DNA from: Athripsodes cinereus
Taxonomy: Eukaryota > Arthropoda > Insecta > Trichoptera > Leptoceridae
Length of the DNA stretch: 64,000 nt
Direction of reading: 5' to 3'
Assembly (NCBI GenBank): GCA_947579605.1
Contig: OX388320.1
Span: forward strand, 2,604,001 to 2,668,000
The translations under genes and the position numbers were made by a program. The first letter of the stretch is position 1, and the number at the start of each line of letters is the position of its first letter. The notes under the pieces are model-generated. The model saw only the letters and a program-made list of their open reading frames with translations. It had not been told where the DNA came from and ran no database searches. Positions 44,044 to 55,572 of this stretch are shown piece by piece.

Positions 44044-45281
44044 GTTGTCTGATTGATATTTTTAGTGAATAATTCACTCGGTGTCGAAAAAGAAAGAAAG
44101 ATATTTTGTTTAGTTCTGGTTAACGTAGCATATGTAGTTAGTTAAGCCTAAATATACATTTTCTTTGTGAATACGGCCGATAGTGTGTGGTGCAGTAATA
44201 ATATTTTCATACATTTCCCCTCGTTTATCTGCTTTCGTGTATTATATGTAGGTATGTGAGTTTACTGTGTGGCTGTATGGTACACTGTGGGGAAAATCGT
44301 AAAGTTCTTTGTTCAAACAATACTTTCGTTTTTCATTGTTTTAGTTTGAAAAATACCTCCTGCAGTACTATGTATTAATCAAATCCTGAATATTTATTTT
44401 TCGTAGCATCCAGTTTTAAAGTGTTATGTGGTCAATTTCTCTTCTCCTTAAATCCATCATACCATGTTTTTTTTTTCATTAACACGATATTTTAAGTATG
44501 CTTACCGCTTTACGAATATTGAAGTTAGAATTCAAATATTTTATTGTTTCCTTCATAAATTTCGGTTGTTAGCTATTTTTGACTATTGCAATATCTTTTT
44601 GTGTTCAAAATCACTCAATATTATGTAGAATGCGTAAAAAGTAACAAAAAAAAAGTTTTTTGTCTGATAAGATTTATTGCAGACAAATACATATACATTA
44701 CAAATAATGTTAAAAAACCTAAGATAATGCTGTTTTATATTAAAAGGAAAACATAAAAAAACCTGTTGCCTCGACATTTAAGGTCGATATTGCGGGATTA
44801 TCTTTTCCTTTCAATAAAATAATATCTTATCCTTCTTAATAAAATCCCTCTATCGAAGGGTCGTCTGAAGAACTTGCTAAATAATAATATCTAATATTGT
44901 GATTGCAATCGGACTTAGTAGCAAAAATCGATACGGGCAGACAGAAAAGCCTAGCCAGGCAGTATTGTTTAAGGCAATGCACTCGAAGTCTACAAGTACC
45001 TACTAGTGAACCTCCTATAATGTTGGCTGTGATGTTATGACCCTACCACCCTTGCAACACGAGGCGTGGTAACGACCACATACTGTAACGGAACGTAGCT
45101 ACTACTACTTCCACTGCTGATATTATTATGTACAGTATGTAGCTCCCGTTCTACTGATACGTGATACGTGCATCAATCTGGTCCGAGTACACTCTTCCTA
45201 TTACATTCCGACGTATAATGAATCTAGCTAATTTGTTCTAAATACGATTAGCACCCATATCTTTGAGATGAAACTACTACT
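44044..45281. other. AT-rich spacer
   Basis: The minus frame at 44583-44777 is low-complexity and unrecognised. Nothing else is supported. Confidence 0.4.
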
Positions 45282-45485
45282 ACTACCACCTATACCATCA
45301 CGGCATGTCCCACAAGTGGGGTAGCCTGCAGACCAGCTGCATATAATAAACATGCAAGCCATCTTCTCTGTGCCAACAAAAAATCAAGACATTCAGGATG
45401 GGTGGCAAACCTCATTTAAGATTAAAATGTCTTCATTTTTTCGAACACCTGCCTTTTACAGGTCACTTGGAATATCGGAATTTGG
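45282..45485 (-). mobile_element. SINE-A copy, head partly lost
   Basis: From the tail CTACTACTACCACC through TATACCATCACGGCATGTCC, CACAAGTGGGGTAGCCTGCA, CATTCAGGATGGGTGGCAAA and CACCTGCCTTTTACAGGTCA, then breaks off at the head. Confidence 0.8.
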
Positions 45486-45552
45486 GAGTAATAAAATCTA
45501 AAGCTTTAAAATTTCATTTTACACGCTAAATATACCAAATACGACAATAGGT

Positions 45553-45691
45553 ACCCTCAGGGGCCGTAGACAAACCGTACTTAGCGATCGACTACTGGCG
45601 AACTTTTCGACAATCTACCTACATGTACCGTGTTATTATGCGAAAATTCGTTTGCAGTCGATCGCCAATTGCAATTTGTCTAGGTGGGCAG
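45553..45691. repeat. Foldback element about 140 bp
   Basis: Left arm GTAGACAAACCGTACTTAGC, GATCGACTACTGGCGAA and TTTTCG pairs with the right arm CGAAAATTCG, TTTGCAGTCGATCGCCAATT and GCAATTTGTCTA. About 50 bases per arm with mismatches. It is non-coding, perhaps a MITE. Confidence 0.6.
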
Positions 45692-46232
45692 TTCTTTTTG
45701 CAAAGATAAACTGTATTTAAATACACTTTCAAGTTATGTTTCAAATCATTGAAAATTTAATTATAACATCGGAAGTTTTTTGGCTTATCGACAAACAGGA
45801 TAATTGTGCCGAAACTCCACCAGGTGATAAATAACATGCAACTGTATGTCGTGTGAAGGTATTGCGCTGATGCGTCGCGTCGGGAAGCCTTAACGTTCTG
45901 TTATTACTAGGCATATTATAATTCTCCCCTAATAGTAATAATAATGATGATTGTATCTACGTAACTTTCCGCATCCTGTGTCTAGTGCTACTACTACTAA
46001 TACTGCTATGTACACAGGTAATACAAATACTACGTGAAGTAGAGGGTTCCCCTTATATAACAACAGCTTATAATACGTATTACGTTCCTATGTACCTACT
46101 TACAGGCAGCGATTTCCGTCCACTTGTATTATCTGTTTTCAGTGGGGTTAATATTTAACTGTATTACGCATACATATTAGCATGCCTTATTATTATTATT
46201 ATTATGTAGGTGTTTTCCTCGGACCGTATGTT
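45692..46232. other. Spacer
   Basis: Short trinucleotide patches such as CTACTACTA near 45990 and ATTATTATT near 46193 are the only structure seen. Confidence 0.4.
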
Positions 46233-46862
46233 TATATATATATATGGACAATTTGTAAAGCGCCGTTTACTTATAACATGACCTCAAGGGCGCCGTATAT
46301 CGTATCCATCACCCGAAACTCCCAGCAAAAAGGTGTGTCTTCAGCCCTCTTTTAAAACTCTCTCCATTCACCTCTCGCAGACACAGAGGCAGCTTGTTCC
46401 AACATCTGGGACCCGCAACACTAAACGCTCTATCTCCAAGCCTGTTTTGCGAGATCGAGATGGCTCTATCAGTCTGCATTTTGCCTCACCCTGTGCTGAG
46501 CGAAGCATGAGCCGTCTTTCACTGATGGTCTCGATCTCGCACATCTCCGACAAATATGATGGTAATGCACCCTTCAAGGCCGAAAACACCATCACACATA
46601 TCTTATACTCCACTCGTTGCTTTACTTTTAACCAATGTAAGTTGTGCAAGAGAGGAGTAATGTGCTCAAATCTTCGACCTCTCAGGAGAAGTCTTGCAGT
46701 AGCATTGAATACAGCCTGGATCCTATTCAGCTGCACCATAGGAAGACCAAAGTACAGGCTGTTACAATAATCCAGTCTGGAGACTACCAATGCATTAACA
46801 AGTGTTCTTGCTGCATCTAACGAAAGACAATCTCGGACTCTTCTTATCTTACCCATACACAT
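46233..46862 (-). mobile_element. L2/CR1-like LINE 3' end
   Basis: A minus frame of 164 residues carries RT C-terminal motifs: DAARTLVNALVVSRLDYCNS (about 16-35), LNRIQAVFNATARLLLRG (about 45-62), HITPLLHNLHWLKVKQRVEY (about 67-86), then R/LRSA and KTGL. A single missing base near 46436 shifts the frame; past it, DRAFSVAGPRCWNKLPL and FKRGLKTHLFAGSFG complete the normal C terminus. The 3' UTR ends GGCGCTTTACAAATTGTCC and (AT)n, similar to the 3' ends of L2/CR1-type LINEs. The plus frame at 46333-46770 is a shadow. Confidence 0.85.
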
Positions 46863-48304
46863 TTACTTATTTGTATTTCTTTTATCCCTTTCGTTTATTA
46901 GACTAAAATACGTTTATGAACTTTTTATGTCGATGAATTTGAGAGAAGAATTATATACTGGATTATTGTTTTGCAAGACAGAGCTGTGTTTGTATTTTTG
47001 CCAGTTTTTGGACACTTCGTATCAATGTTTAGTAGTCATCTGGATGCTCTTGCTTACTATAATATCGATCATTTTCGTGTTATTATTTAAGGATATTGCT
47101 AGTTTTTACCTTACATAACATAGAATTGTTACGATAAAATTAAAAATTAAAAAAAAAAATATGCTTACCTATTCTGTCAAACAAAAGTAAAATTTGACTG
47201 TAGGTATACCTAACAAGAAATTGCCTTAAGAATGATCATATATTACATACATACATATTTGTGAAGAAATTGGGTCTTGTTAAGAATATTATCTCGTTTC
47301 CACACTCCCATGTTAGATTCTACATTAAATTTAAGCGCATAAAGTTTTAAGCAGAGTTTATAGTCGAGTATTATCGAGGTAAACGATACCATTTAAGTTT
47401 TAACACAAATTATAAGTTTTGTTGTAAGACAGACATACGTACAAAGTTATTGTGCTATTGAAGAATGCTTTAAATTAATTATATTTTTTTTTGTTTGAAC
47501 ACATCTTAGTTTTCTTCGCTATTATTTTGTCCTTCGGTGCTCAGATCAGTAGCACAGTATGAAAATGGGCCTCCCCCATTCAAAACATCATCTCTTCCTA
47601 CAACATTCATATCGCTCTGATATCCTCGTCATGAAAACAGTATTGTAAAGCGAAATCGTACAGGCCGTCGTGAGTTTTGCGGAATCAGTCAAAAATGTTT
47701 ATTTTAACAATCAAAAAATATAGATTTAGCTTAGTTTATTCATTATAATCAGTTATAGAAAGCTCTTACTCGTTGATATACATTTTCATATTCAATTCAA
47801 TTCAAAGGTTGATATTTTTAAAGCAATTTTGATTGGAATATTTGAAGTGTGAATGACTTGGCGATTATCTGCCTTTATCTTTGAATAATGTACCTCCGTG
47901 TTTACTACAAGTATTAATTTAAGATAAGAATATTAATTCATTAGACTAACAGTATCTGCTCACCAATCAGATTACAATTGGCTCGTGGCAATGATATAAT
48001 CTTAATTCCATATTGTTTATATTAATTATTATTATTCAAAATACGGGATGTGTTTCGGCGAAGTAAGTTAATTAGATTTTACTCTCGATTTTATTCATCG
48101 TCTTGAAATGAAAATTCGATACAGAGGAATATATATTATCTAAAATGTAATTAATACAAATTTCTTAACTGCGTAGCCTTTGTAAATTACTCAGTACAAT
48201 ACAATTTTTTGGAATCATTAAAAATAATATTCTTGAAAATTACATGTAGTCCTCACCTTCGTGACAGTCTGACTGAGAGTTTGCAAAATCTATATCTATC
48301 CAGC
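46863..48304. other. AT-rich spacer
   Basis: The hydrophobic frame at 46927-47118 and the one at 48209-48400 (which runs into SINE-A) are unrecognised. Confidence 0.4.
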
Positions 48305-48530
48305 TGTCTCTATCATGGCATCTTCCAACTGCATGTAATAATCATACAGGTAATCCTGGTCATCTGTGCCAATAATAAACAAGATATTCTGGATGTTTGA
48401 CATATCTCATCGCTGAATTGGAGATATAAAATATCTTAAACGTAATATTTTTCACTCGAACTCGAACTCGATAACTAACAAAATAAGAGTGGGATATCTT
48501 TTTGTCGGGAAAAGTTTTTAAAATTCGTAC
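48305..48530 (-). mobile_element. SINE-A copy, decayed
   Basis: Reverse matches: CAACTGCATGTAATAATCAT, TATTCTGGATGTTTGACATA, TCTCATCGCTGAATTGGAGA and AGAGTGGGATATCTTTTTG. The motif for the 3' hairpin has been lost. Confidence 0.6.
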
Positions 48531-48964
48531 CAAATTTGACGCTAATCGCAGTTGTAAAATTTATAAACGATATGGGTTACGGCAGTCCACCCGATTCGAG
48601 CGAATTGTACAATTAAAATGGTATCAACCCATGTAAATAATGTGTAATCTGTAGATAGTGGAACAATTTAATAGTTTTACCGTCAAAAATATACTAATTG
48701 ACTGATAATAACAGGGCTGTTCTAAATTATTATGTGTGACAGTTGATAGTCTGATTGTTTTTATTTGAGCTAACTGTGTGTACGTTTTGTAAATTGAATT
48801 TGTTAGTGTGGGAATCGTATCTGTTAAAGTAGTTACATATGTAAGTTCATACTTATTAGTTTTTGGTAAATGTTCAAAACTCATCTCACGGTCAAATATT
48901 TCTCGTTGTTTTAAGTAGAATATATTTTGAAGTGTTACCACTCTATCTTGCAATATACTTGATA
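48531..48964. other. Spacer
   Basis: The 109-residue minus frame at 48624-48953 resembles no known family and is T/N/I-rich, as expected of AT-rich DNA. Confidence 0.35.
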
Positions 48965-49232
48965 TTAATAGTGATCTTCTTCTTCTTCTTCTCTATGTGT
49001 CTTGTCGGGTCCCCCCGACGTTGACGACCACTTGGGAGAAATCCCTCCTGTTCCGGACAGCACGAAACAGCTCCTTCTACCAACCCCTCTACGGCCCTCA
49101 ATCTTCCCTTCTATGATTAGTTTTAGGATGGCATATTTTTCTCCTCTCATTATGTGACCAAAATATGAAGTTTTACGGAGCTTGATTGTTGTGAACAACT
49201 CTCTATGAGCATTTGCTCTACGTAATATTTTT
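48965..49232 (-). pseudogene. RTE-C LINE fragment with internal deletion
   Basis: Minus translation: LRRANAHRELFTTIKLRK, TSYFGHIMRGEKY, KLIIEGKIEGRRGVGRR, then a gap of about 25 codons where 43822-44043 has SWLRNIREW, after which another frame reads ELFRAVRNRRDFSQVVVNV and GGTRQDT before TAG. The 3' end is a GAAGAAGAAG tail. The deletion shifts the frame and creates the spurious C terminus of the 77-residue frame. Confidence 0.8.
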
Positions 49233-49353
49233 CGTATTAATAGTGATAATATTTTTTATTTTATGTTTACACACATACAATTTTAAATTCAATGTTATAA
49301 TCTCACTAATTTTATTTTCACTAAATGCGTAAAACTCCATTATTAAATTAAAT

Positions 49354-49513
49354 ATTTATAAGTAAAAACATTTTGGAGTTTTAAATTTGTTTATTGAAAC
49401 AGTGACATAATATGTTGCGGAATACATAGTATGAATATGGGCCTGTAACCCGAAACATACATCACTGTTTCAATAAACAAATTTAAAACTCCAAAGTGTT
49501 TTTACTTATAAAT
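49354..49513. mobile_element. Foldback element with decayed hammerhead-like centre
   Basis: The 52-base arms 49354-49405 and 49462-49513 are inverted copies with one mismatch (CACTTTGG/CATTTTGG). The right arm AATAAACAAA...CCAAAGTGTTTTTACTTAT resembles the arms of the Penelope-related elements at 19998 and 41473. The centre reads GTATG-AATAT-GGG-CCTGTAA-CCC-GAAA-CATAC, where stem II and GAAA look preserved but the CUGAUGA core does not. Confidence 0.6.
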
Positions 49514-49923
49514 TTTCTATGTTATAATGTTCCATGAGATATTCCATGTTTAGTTAAGTAGCACTTAATTATCGTATCGTATCGTAGCGTACATACAATA
49601 CTAGGTGATAATACTTTTAAAGTTATAGGAAAATAATTAATTTATTATAAGAAATAAAATAATTTATGGATAGTGTGGTGCAAGGTGCAAGCCGTGTGAG
49701 AATTCATCGTGTGAAACGTCGTGACTGAATAATAAATAAGAAATGGAATATCCTATTATGAAATTTGTCATTCATGAGCGTCGTTTTTTTTAAGATAGGT
49801 ATCCATCCATCTTAAAGGTTTTGTGAGTTTTCCGTACTGTAATCTTTCAGCAAGCTGTTGAAAGTAAAAGCTTAATCATTTTGTTTCAGGTCCACAGATA
49901 GCTTGTTCTTATCTATCTATCTA

Positions 49924-50020
49924 TATCATCATACTATCTCCCATTAGTAGACGAGCCTGTGGACTTAGTACATGTAATGAATGTACAATTTGTCCTCTGT
50001 ATGTGAAAAAATCTACTGAA
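49924..50020 (-). mobile_element. SINE-A 3' fragment
   Basis: ATCATACTATCTCCCATTAG then TACATGTAATGAATGTACAA and TTTGTCCTCTG match the SINE-A 3' half in reverse, with many substitutions. Confidence 0.5.
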
Positions 50021-52237
50021 AATCTTACTTGCAAGCCAGTCTGTTGACTATTGATCGTATAATTAAAGCTGTTTCATATTATTTTTCCTCATTGTCTTTC
50101 TCCTCACGTTTAAGGTATCTGGTTTCCATCCATTCCAATTATAGTGAACTTTCTTCTACGTTTCTTCTATATATTATTATTGTTGGTGCCTGTATCTTCG
50201 TATACTTAACGTATAACGAATACCTTTGTAGTTTAGCTTCTTACAGGTCAGACTTCCCTTAATATCTGAAACCTTTTAATCCTCATTGTGTAAGTACTAC
50301 ATGCTATTATTGTATGTATAATATGGATAAAGGGTTCAGTACTCTCAATAAAATTGTAGGTATTATTATTTTCATTTGTAGGTATTATTACGAATAAATT
50401 ACATCAGTTTATGATTGTATTTTTCCCTAGAAAAGTGTTTATTATTTGGCTTCTCCGATCGATATAGTACAATAATTAACACATTGTCGACTATACATAA
50501 ATATTCACACAATTTTCTTTGTAAACTATAAGTATGTGTTTATTTCAATTGTTTGGAAATTTTATTTGTTCTTCATTTGAAATTTCATTTACTTTCCTCA
50601 ACTCAATTGAATTCTGTTCAAGTATATGGATACCACAATTTATTACAAATTTTGCCGCCTCACTAGGCTAAAGCGTGTATCGTGGTTTACAACACATATA
50701 CAATATTTCAATCAACCCGGTTCGTAGTCCTAAGCAGACAGAAAACCAATTTAAATCACGAAATTGACTTACTTGTATCGATGGCGTTAATAGTTCTTGT
50801 AGAGTTCAAACCAACTAAACAATTGACATCTATATTGAGATTTTCGATCGTGTGTAGTTGATTTTCAGCCGTCTATCGAATTTCGCTCCTCCATATCCCG
50901 GTTGATATTGTCATCCAAGTGTCTGTCATTCCTACTCCTGAAAACATGCAACTTCTGTATCAATAAAGTATGTACACAGGACAATGAGGTGGTCGGTGGT
51001 CGGTAGTCGGATAGTTAGATATATTTATTAGTAAACATCTTTATTCAAAAACAATATTCACACTTATATTTATACACATCATCACAAAAATTCATCTCAC
51101 TGAGTTTGCCCGTATTAAAATATTAAATTTTACGCATTCGATTTGGATTTCAGCTTTAAGAATCCGTTGCCAACTTACTAATTTGCTTTATGGGAATGGA
51201 CTTCAGATCTAGAACTAGAACTCAAACCTTGTCATTTGACAATTTTATTTTACTTAATTTTATTGACTTTCTATTGAATTTCTCATTCCATTCTATTTTG
51301 TAATAATTTAATTCGTAATTTATTTTGTACTTTATTTTCTCACCTGTTGACATTCTTATTTTCCTAATAGCATTAAGTTTTTTTTTGTTCAAATTGTTGT
51401 TTTCTTCCCTGACTTGTTTGTATTGCCATAAATAATTTATTTACCATAGACCTATTGTTTCCCATAGACTTCTGTTTTGTATTATTTTATTTTTTGACTT
51501 GACATTAATTAATTACTCTATATTTACTTCTGTTTTGCATTGTTTTATTTTTTGGCTTTATATTAATTAATTACTCTTTATATAACTTAATTATTTTATA
51601 TTTGACTTGTGATTTCTGATTATCGTGTATGTTTTATTTTATCGTGTATTTGTTGTCTATTATACTGTTGTTTAACATGTAAAAGGATTGATGTAAAATA
51701 AAAATTAGTCGTCCTCGAGTCACCTTCATCACAGGCAAAATCAGTTGTCATCTTATTCATTCTTCACAAAGGTCAATATACAATGTAGAATAAATAAATA
51801 CTATCCTTTCTATACACCTAATGATTAGTACCTACATTTCTTTCGCTCGTACCTATATATAGTAATTATTTTCATATTAATATTATTCCTCCGCTATCCG
51901 ATATAATGTGTAATTAAACCATAAACCTTTTTCGCAAATGAATATTATGAATACGTTATACGTAGCAGTACCTAAATAATGTACATTTAATGTTATTAAT
52001 TCTGTTTTCTGTTCACCTTGGGACCCGTTGTTAAAGTATAATCAATACAGAGCCTGCCTATACCTCATACATTATTACGTGCTTTACCAACTTGTTCAAT
52101 ACGATTTTCAATGAAAAATTTTGAACATTCGTGGTAGGAATATGTCCCCAGGTGAGCGATCGGTTATTTAACAGCTAAAGTTTTACTTATACCTGGATTT
52201 TATGAAAAAAATTACCTTTGTAAATATTTATAAATTA
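50021..52237. other. Long AT-rich spacer
   Basis: The frame at 50029-50262 is hydrophobic and unrecognised. Apart from a 58-bp tandem duplication there is no supported structure. Confidence 0.4.
51469..51584. repeat. 58-bp tandem duplication
   Basis: CTTCTGTTTTGTATTATTTT starts at 51469, and a copy with a few substitutions starts at 51527. Both continue ATTAATTAATTACTCT. Two units only. Confidence 0.75.
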
Positions 52238-52277
52238 AACAAGACAAGACATAATTAAACAGGACAAGACATAATTG
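52238..52277. repeat. 20-bp tandem duplication
   Basis: AAACAAGACAAGACATAATT is followed directly by AAACAGGACAAGACATAATT. Confidence 0.75.
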
Positions 52278-52356
52278 GATGCTTTGTTTATAATTTAAAA
52301 GTATTTAGAAAATGTACTTTCACCATCTCGACTTTAAAAAATCGAGAACAACGGTA

Positions 52357-52500
52357 TTGATTTGCTCGTTGATAGCGAAGGTTTGCCGAAATCGATCGGA
52401 TGTTTACAGCGAGTACATTGTCTAAATAGTAAAAATTAGTAAAATGTCTCGCAATTGTTAGATAATAAATCCTCGCAAAATAAGTGAAATAATGAAATGA
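52357..52500 (+). mobile_element. Repeat X copy
   Basis: GGTTTGCCGAAATCGATCGG, then GTACATTGTCTAAATAG, AAAATGTCTCGCAATTGTTA and AATCCTCGCAAAATAAG match the right half of the foldback insertion at 6170-6311, showing that the sequence is a repeat family and not only a palindrome artefact. Confidence 0.6.
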
Positions 52501-53265
52501 TTTCGATATACGGAGGCAATGAATGATAATAAGATTATTGTCTGAGACAATGTGTACAAAGAAAATCGTAGGATGTCTCAGAATAATGAAGACTTGATTC
52601 GAAACTGAAATTTTCTTTACAACTGGGATCGATTCTGGAACCTATTGCATTAAAATCAGTAATCTATCAAGATTTCTTCGCAAACTACAGTATTCTTCCA
52701 AACTATTCGAACATTCTCTAGGAGACTCGCTTTTAATAGTTCGAAATCTAATGCCTAAGTAAATTGTAGAACGCAGAATTTATTCTGGATGTCTAGATTT
52801 TTTATGGAAAATTACGGCGGTTTGTATTGAAATGGCGATCATCATTGAGTTGTGTGTCAAAACTTTTTTACAAAACTCTGAAAATATCCAACTATAATTG
52901 AATTGTTTGTATGCGTCCGCTCTAACAACTTACTGATTCGTTAAATTATTTAGTAATAGGTTTTACATTTGTTATCTTTATCTGCATCAGGTTATAATAT
53001 TACATAGTTTAGGCTTTAATTAAAATAATCACTTCCACCTAATATAGTGGATAGATAAATGTATTATGTCTATTGTAAATCGCGTGTCAGACAGTAACAG
53101 TACGTATATATTTTTTACTCTGTTCTATATTATTCACATATCTCTGTTATATGTTTTAGATATGTTATTATTCTGATTGGTCGGGTTATACCGTGAATTT
53201 TTTTGCCGTGATAATTCATTGGATTATAAAAGCTTTCGATATCTAGTATCCTTCATACAAATTCT

Positions 53266-53335
53266 TTATTTTATTTATTTATACAGAGAAAATTGGCAAC
53301 ACAAAACATAAGTTATTTACAAACATATAATAAGA
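53266..53335 (-). repeat. Possible AATAAATA-tailed repeat
   Basis: TTTATTTTATTTATTTATACA opens a stretch resembling the minus-strand tails elsewhere, but the body lacks the GCCG motif. Weak. Confidence 0.25.
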
Positions 53336-53424
53336 TCTGACCAGTTCATCAATTAAGGGTGTCTAAAGCATGCGCAAAAAGAATCTTAAAACTTTATAAA
53401 CGTTTTGAATGTCTTTAAAGAGTA

Positions 53425-53510
53425 TTCTACAATGCACTATTGTTACTTGATTGTATATAGATTGCGATCGATTTCAGTAATCCGTTGCCATCGGGTGCGT
53501 CCAGATAGTA
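53425..53510 (-). mobile_element. Repeat X copy, opposite orientation
   Basis: TTCTACAATGCACTATTGTT, ACTTGATTG and GCGATCGATTTCAGTAATCC match the left arm of the palindrome at 6000-6062. With 52357-52500 it forms a spaced inverted pair about 1 kb apart. Confidence 0.6.
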
Positions 53511-53690
53511 GGATGCTAACGTCAATCAATCTTTAATCATGCGGTGAAGATTCGGAGCATTCCCTAAAGAAATATTCGCATGAATGCCTTTGTTTCCCGT
53601 CCTTATAGGGTTACGAAGGCATTCATTCGAGTATGAATTATGTCAGTGTCCTGTGTGTTTATGTCCTGTTTATGAATATTTAACATTTAT

Positions 53691-53740
53691 GAGACACTGC
53701 AAAAGTTTCAAAAAAGAGTGGGAGACTTATTCCGAAAACT
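53691..53740 (-). mobile_element. SINE-A head fragment
   Basis: GAGACACTGCAAAAGTTTCA then AAAAAGAGTGGGAGACTTATT resembles the SINE-A head in reverse. Confidence 0.4.
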
Positions 53741-54440
53741 CATTGGATTTAGATTAATTGAAGGAATACTTAAAACATTAAATGAAAAACCTTTTTGCCT
53801 TTACAGATTCAATTTACTAAAATTTCCTTTGCGATTATTCCCTTTGCTACTGAATAATTCCTTAGATAACAACAGGGATACATCACTTTACTATATTACA
53901 ATACATTACACTAATAGGTGGTTTCATCGCGTAGTACAGCCACCAGTAGGACAGGAAATTGGTTTAGGATAAAGGAGTTGAAACACGCCTATCACCCGAC
54001 AGTACCAGCTAGAGATGACATGGATATCCGACAGTAATCCGGTTTTCGGCCTATCCGCTTTTTTAAAATGAATCTTTCGTCAATAATCATCGTCATTCCC
54101 TTTCCATTGTTAAAAATAAGATGAATCCGAGTTTAATATAATTCCAATTACACCCCACACACAGTAAGCAATACGCTTGTGTCGTTAAGGCATATTAAAT
54201 CGGCGGCAGTAGGGTTGAAAGCCTGTATCTCACGATCGAAAGTCCGTGACTACTAACTATCGAACTTTCGTCTTGGTTTTACTATACGTCCGGATTTTGA
54301 GCAGGTAATAGTTATTCACTGTGTCGGTGTTTCTTTTTTTTTCAGGTAATAGTTATTTGTGAATGAATGAAAATATCTTTGTAATATTAATTAATCCATA
54401 CCTAGTAATTGCTTTTACTTGTCCAATTTCAATAATTCAC
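53741..54440. other. Spacer
   Basis: The frame at 53718-53972 starts in the SINE-A fragment and is unrecognised. ACTGTGTCGGTGTTT at 54318-54332 is the first half of the 29-mer found at 13912 and 56979. Confidence 0.4.
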
Positions 54441-54755
54441 TAATAATTAGGTCATGTAGAGCGAATGGGTGACGAATAATGATGAAGAGAGGTATTTGTC
54501 TGAAAGTGGAGATGTGAATAAGCACAGACGTCGGAGAACTACGTGGCTTAACCACGTGCATCAAATTCTCAAAAGTAGTCGCGTGTTGATTAAGAGAAAT
54601 CGGTGTACATGTTTTCGTATCAGTGTACATAAATTGTGAAGGAAGTGATTAATAGATTAAAGGGAGTGAAATTTTTTTCTAAAAATAGATTAATTTGGCA
54701 TTCCGTTCTCTTTTGCCTACCCCACTTGGGATACGGCGTGAGGGTATAGTATGAT
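54441..54755 (+). mobile_element. RTE-B LINE 3' fragment
   Basis: Begins GHVERMGDE, continues RRRRTTWLNHVHQILKSSRV and LIKRNRC with frame breaks, and ends WHSVLFCLPHLGYGVRV-like sequence whose DNA is TTTGCCTACCCCACTTGGGA then TACGGCGTGAGGGTATAG. The 3' end is the best-preserved RTE-B terminus in the window. Confidence 0.8.
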
Positions 54756-54816
54756 ATACTAATTATTATTAAACTACTCTTATTACTTCATACAGTATAA
54801 TTCGTTCTAACTCAAC

Positions 54817-55572
54817 TAGTGATGTAAGAAAAGAAAATTCTCCAAAGAAATTTCTCGAGAACGAGAAATTTCTCCGAGAATTTCTCCTCTGATAGAAGAG
54901 AAATTTCTCTCCATAATTTTTCTAAGTGGTATTATGACCTTTCGCCCAGTACACTTCGCAGCCAACCTGATTGAGTCAAAAATTTGTGGGGCTGATTAAG
55001 GCCCAAATCAGAGGTTATTAACACTTTTTTCCATGTACGTACCTGCAATATTTTTTTTTAACTTAAATATGGGCATGTGGGGTCTCAAATCTCAAACTTG
55101 AGTTCGTCGGTAGCCTGGGGGTAGAGTCTCGGCCTTCAGAACAAGAGGTCCGTGGTTCGATCCCAGGTGCCGGCAAACTCCCCATTCACGGCACAAGCTT
55201 TTAGCTTAGTGTGAAAGGTGTATAAGGTTGTATTTGGGTTTATAACAAAACCCAGATATATCTTTTTAAAAAAAAAAACAAAAAAAAAACAAAAAAAAAC
55301 AAACAAAGATTTTTCATGAGTTATTAGCACTTTTTTATATATAGGTACCTAACATTTTTTTGTTTCGATAATTAATTGTAGCCATATTGGTGATAAATTG
55401 TCTCAACTTTTGTACATTGTTATTGATTGATTGAATAAAGTATTTATTATTATTATACTGTTAAATAAAAAATAAAAAAAAATCTCCGAAAATTCTCTAT
55501 TTCGAGAAATTTACCGAGAAATTTCTCGGTAAATTTCTCGAAAAATTATTTCTTGAGAATTCCACAACACTA
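54817..55572. mobile_element. Element with GAGAAATTTCTC-rich ends, host to a SINE
   Basis: Near both ends lie clusters of self-complementary GAGAAATTTCTC (54845-54915 and 55485-55550). The outer edges TAGTGATGT and ACAACACTA are weak inverted repeats. The interior contains two diverged copies of GGTTATTAACACTTTTTT and a LINE-like 3' end, TTGATTGATTGAATAAAGTA, with (ATT)n. SINE-T is nested inside. Element boundaries are tentative. Confidence 0.45.
55106..55308 (+). mobile_element. SINE-T copy, full length
   Basis: tRNA-like head 55106-55174: acceptor GTCGGTA pairing with TGCCGGC, A box TAGCCTGGGGGTAGAGTC and perfect B box GGTTCGATCCC (55154-55164). The body follows with CACAAGCTTTTAGCTTAGTG and TGTATAAGGTTGTATTTGGG, the hairpin GGGTTTATAACAAAACCC, GATATATCTTT and a long A-rich tail. 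It is the family reference in the plus orientation. Confidence 0.9.

Noticed and set aside
48624..48953. 109-residue minus-strand gene
   Set aside because: Composition typical of random AT-rich DNA. No domain, splice site or promoter support.
55106..55174. Functional tRNA gene
   Set aside because: Boxes A and B and the acceptor stem are present, but the anticodon arm pairs poorly and the sequence continues into a repeated SINE body with an A-rich tail.
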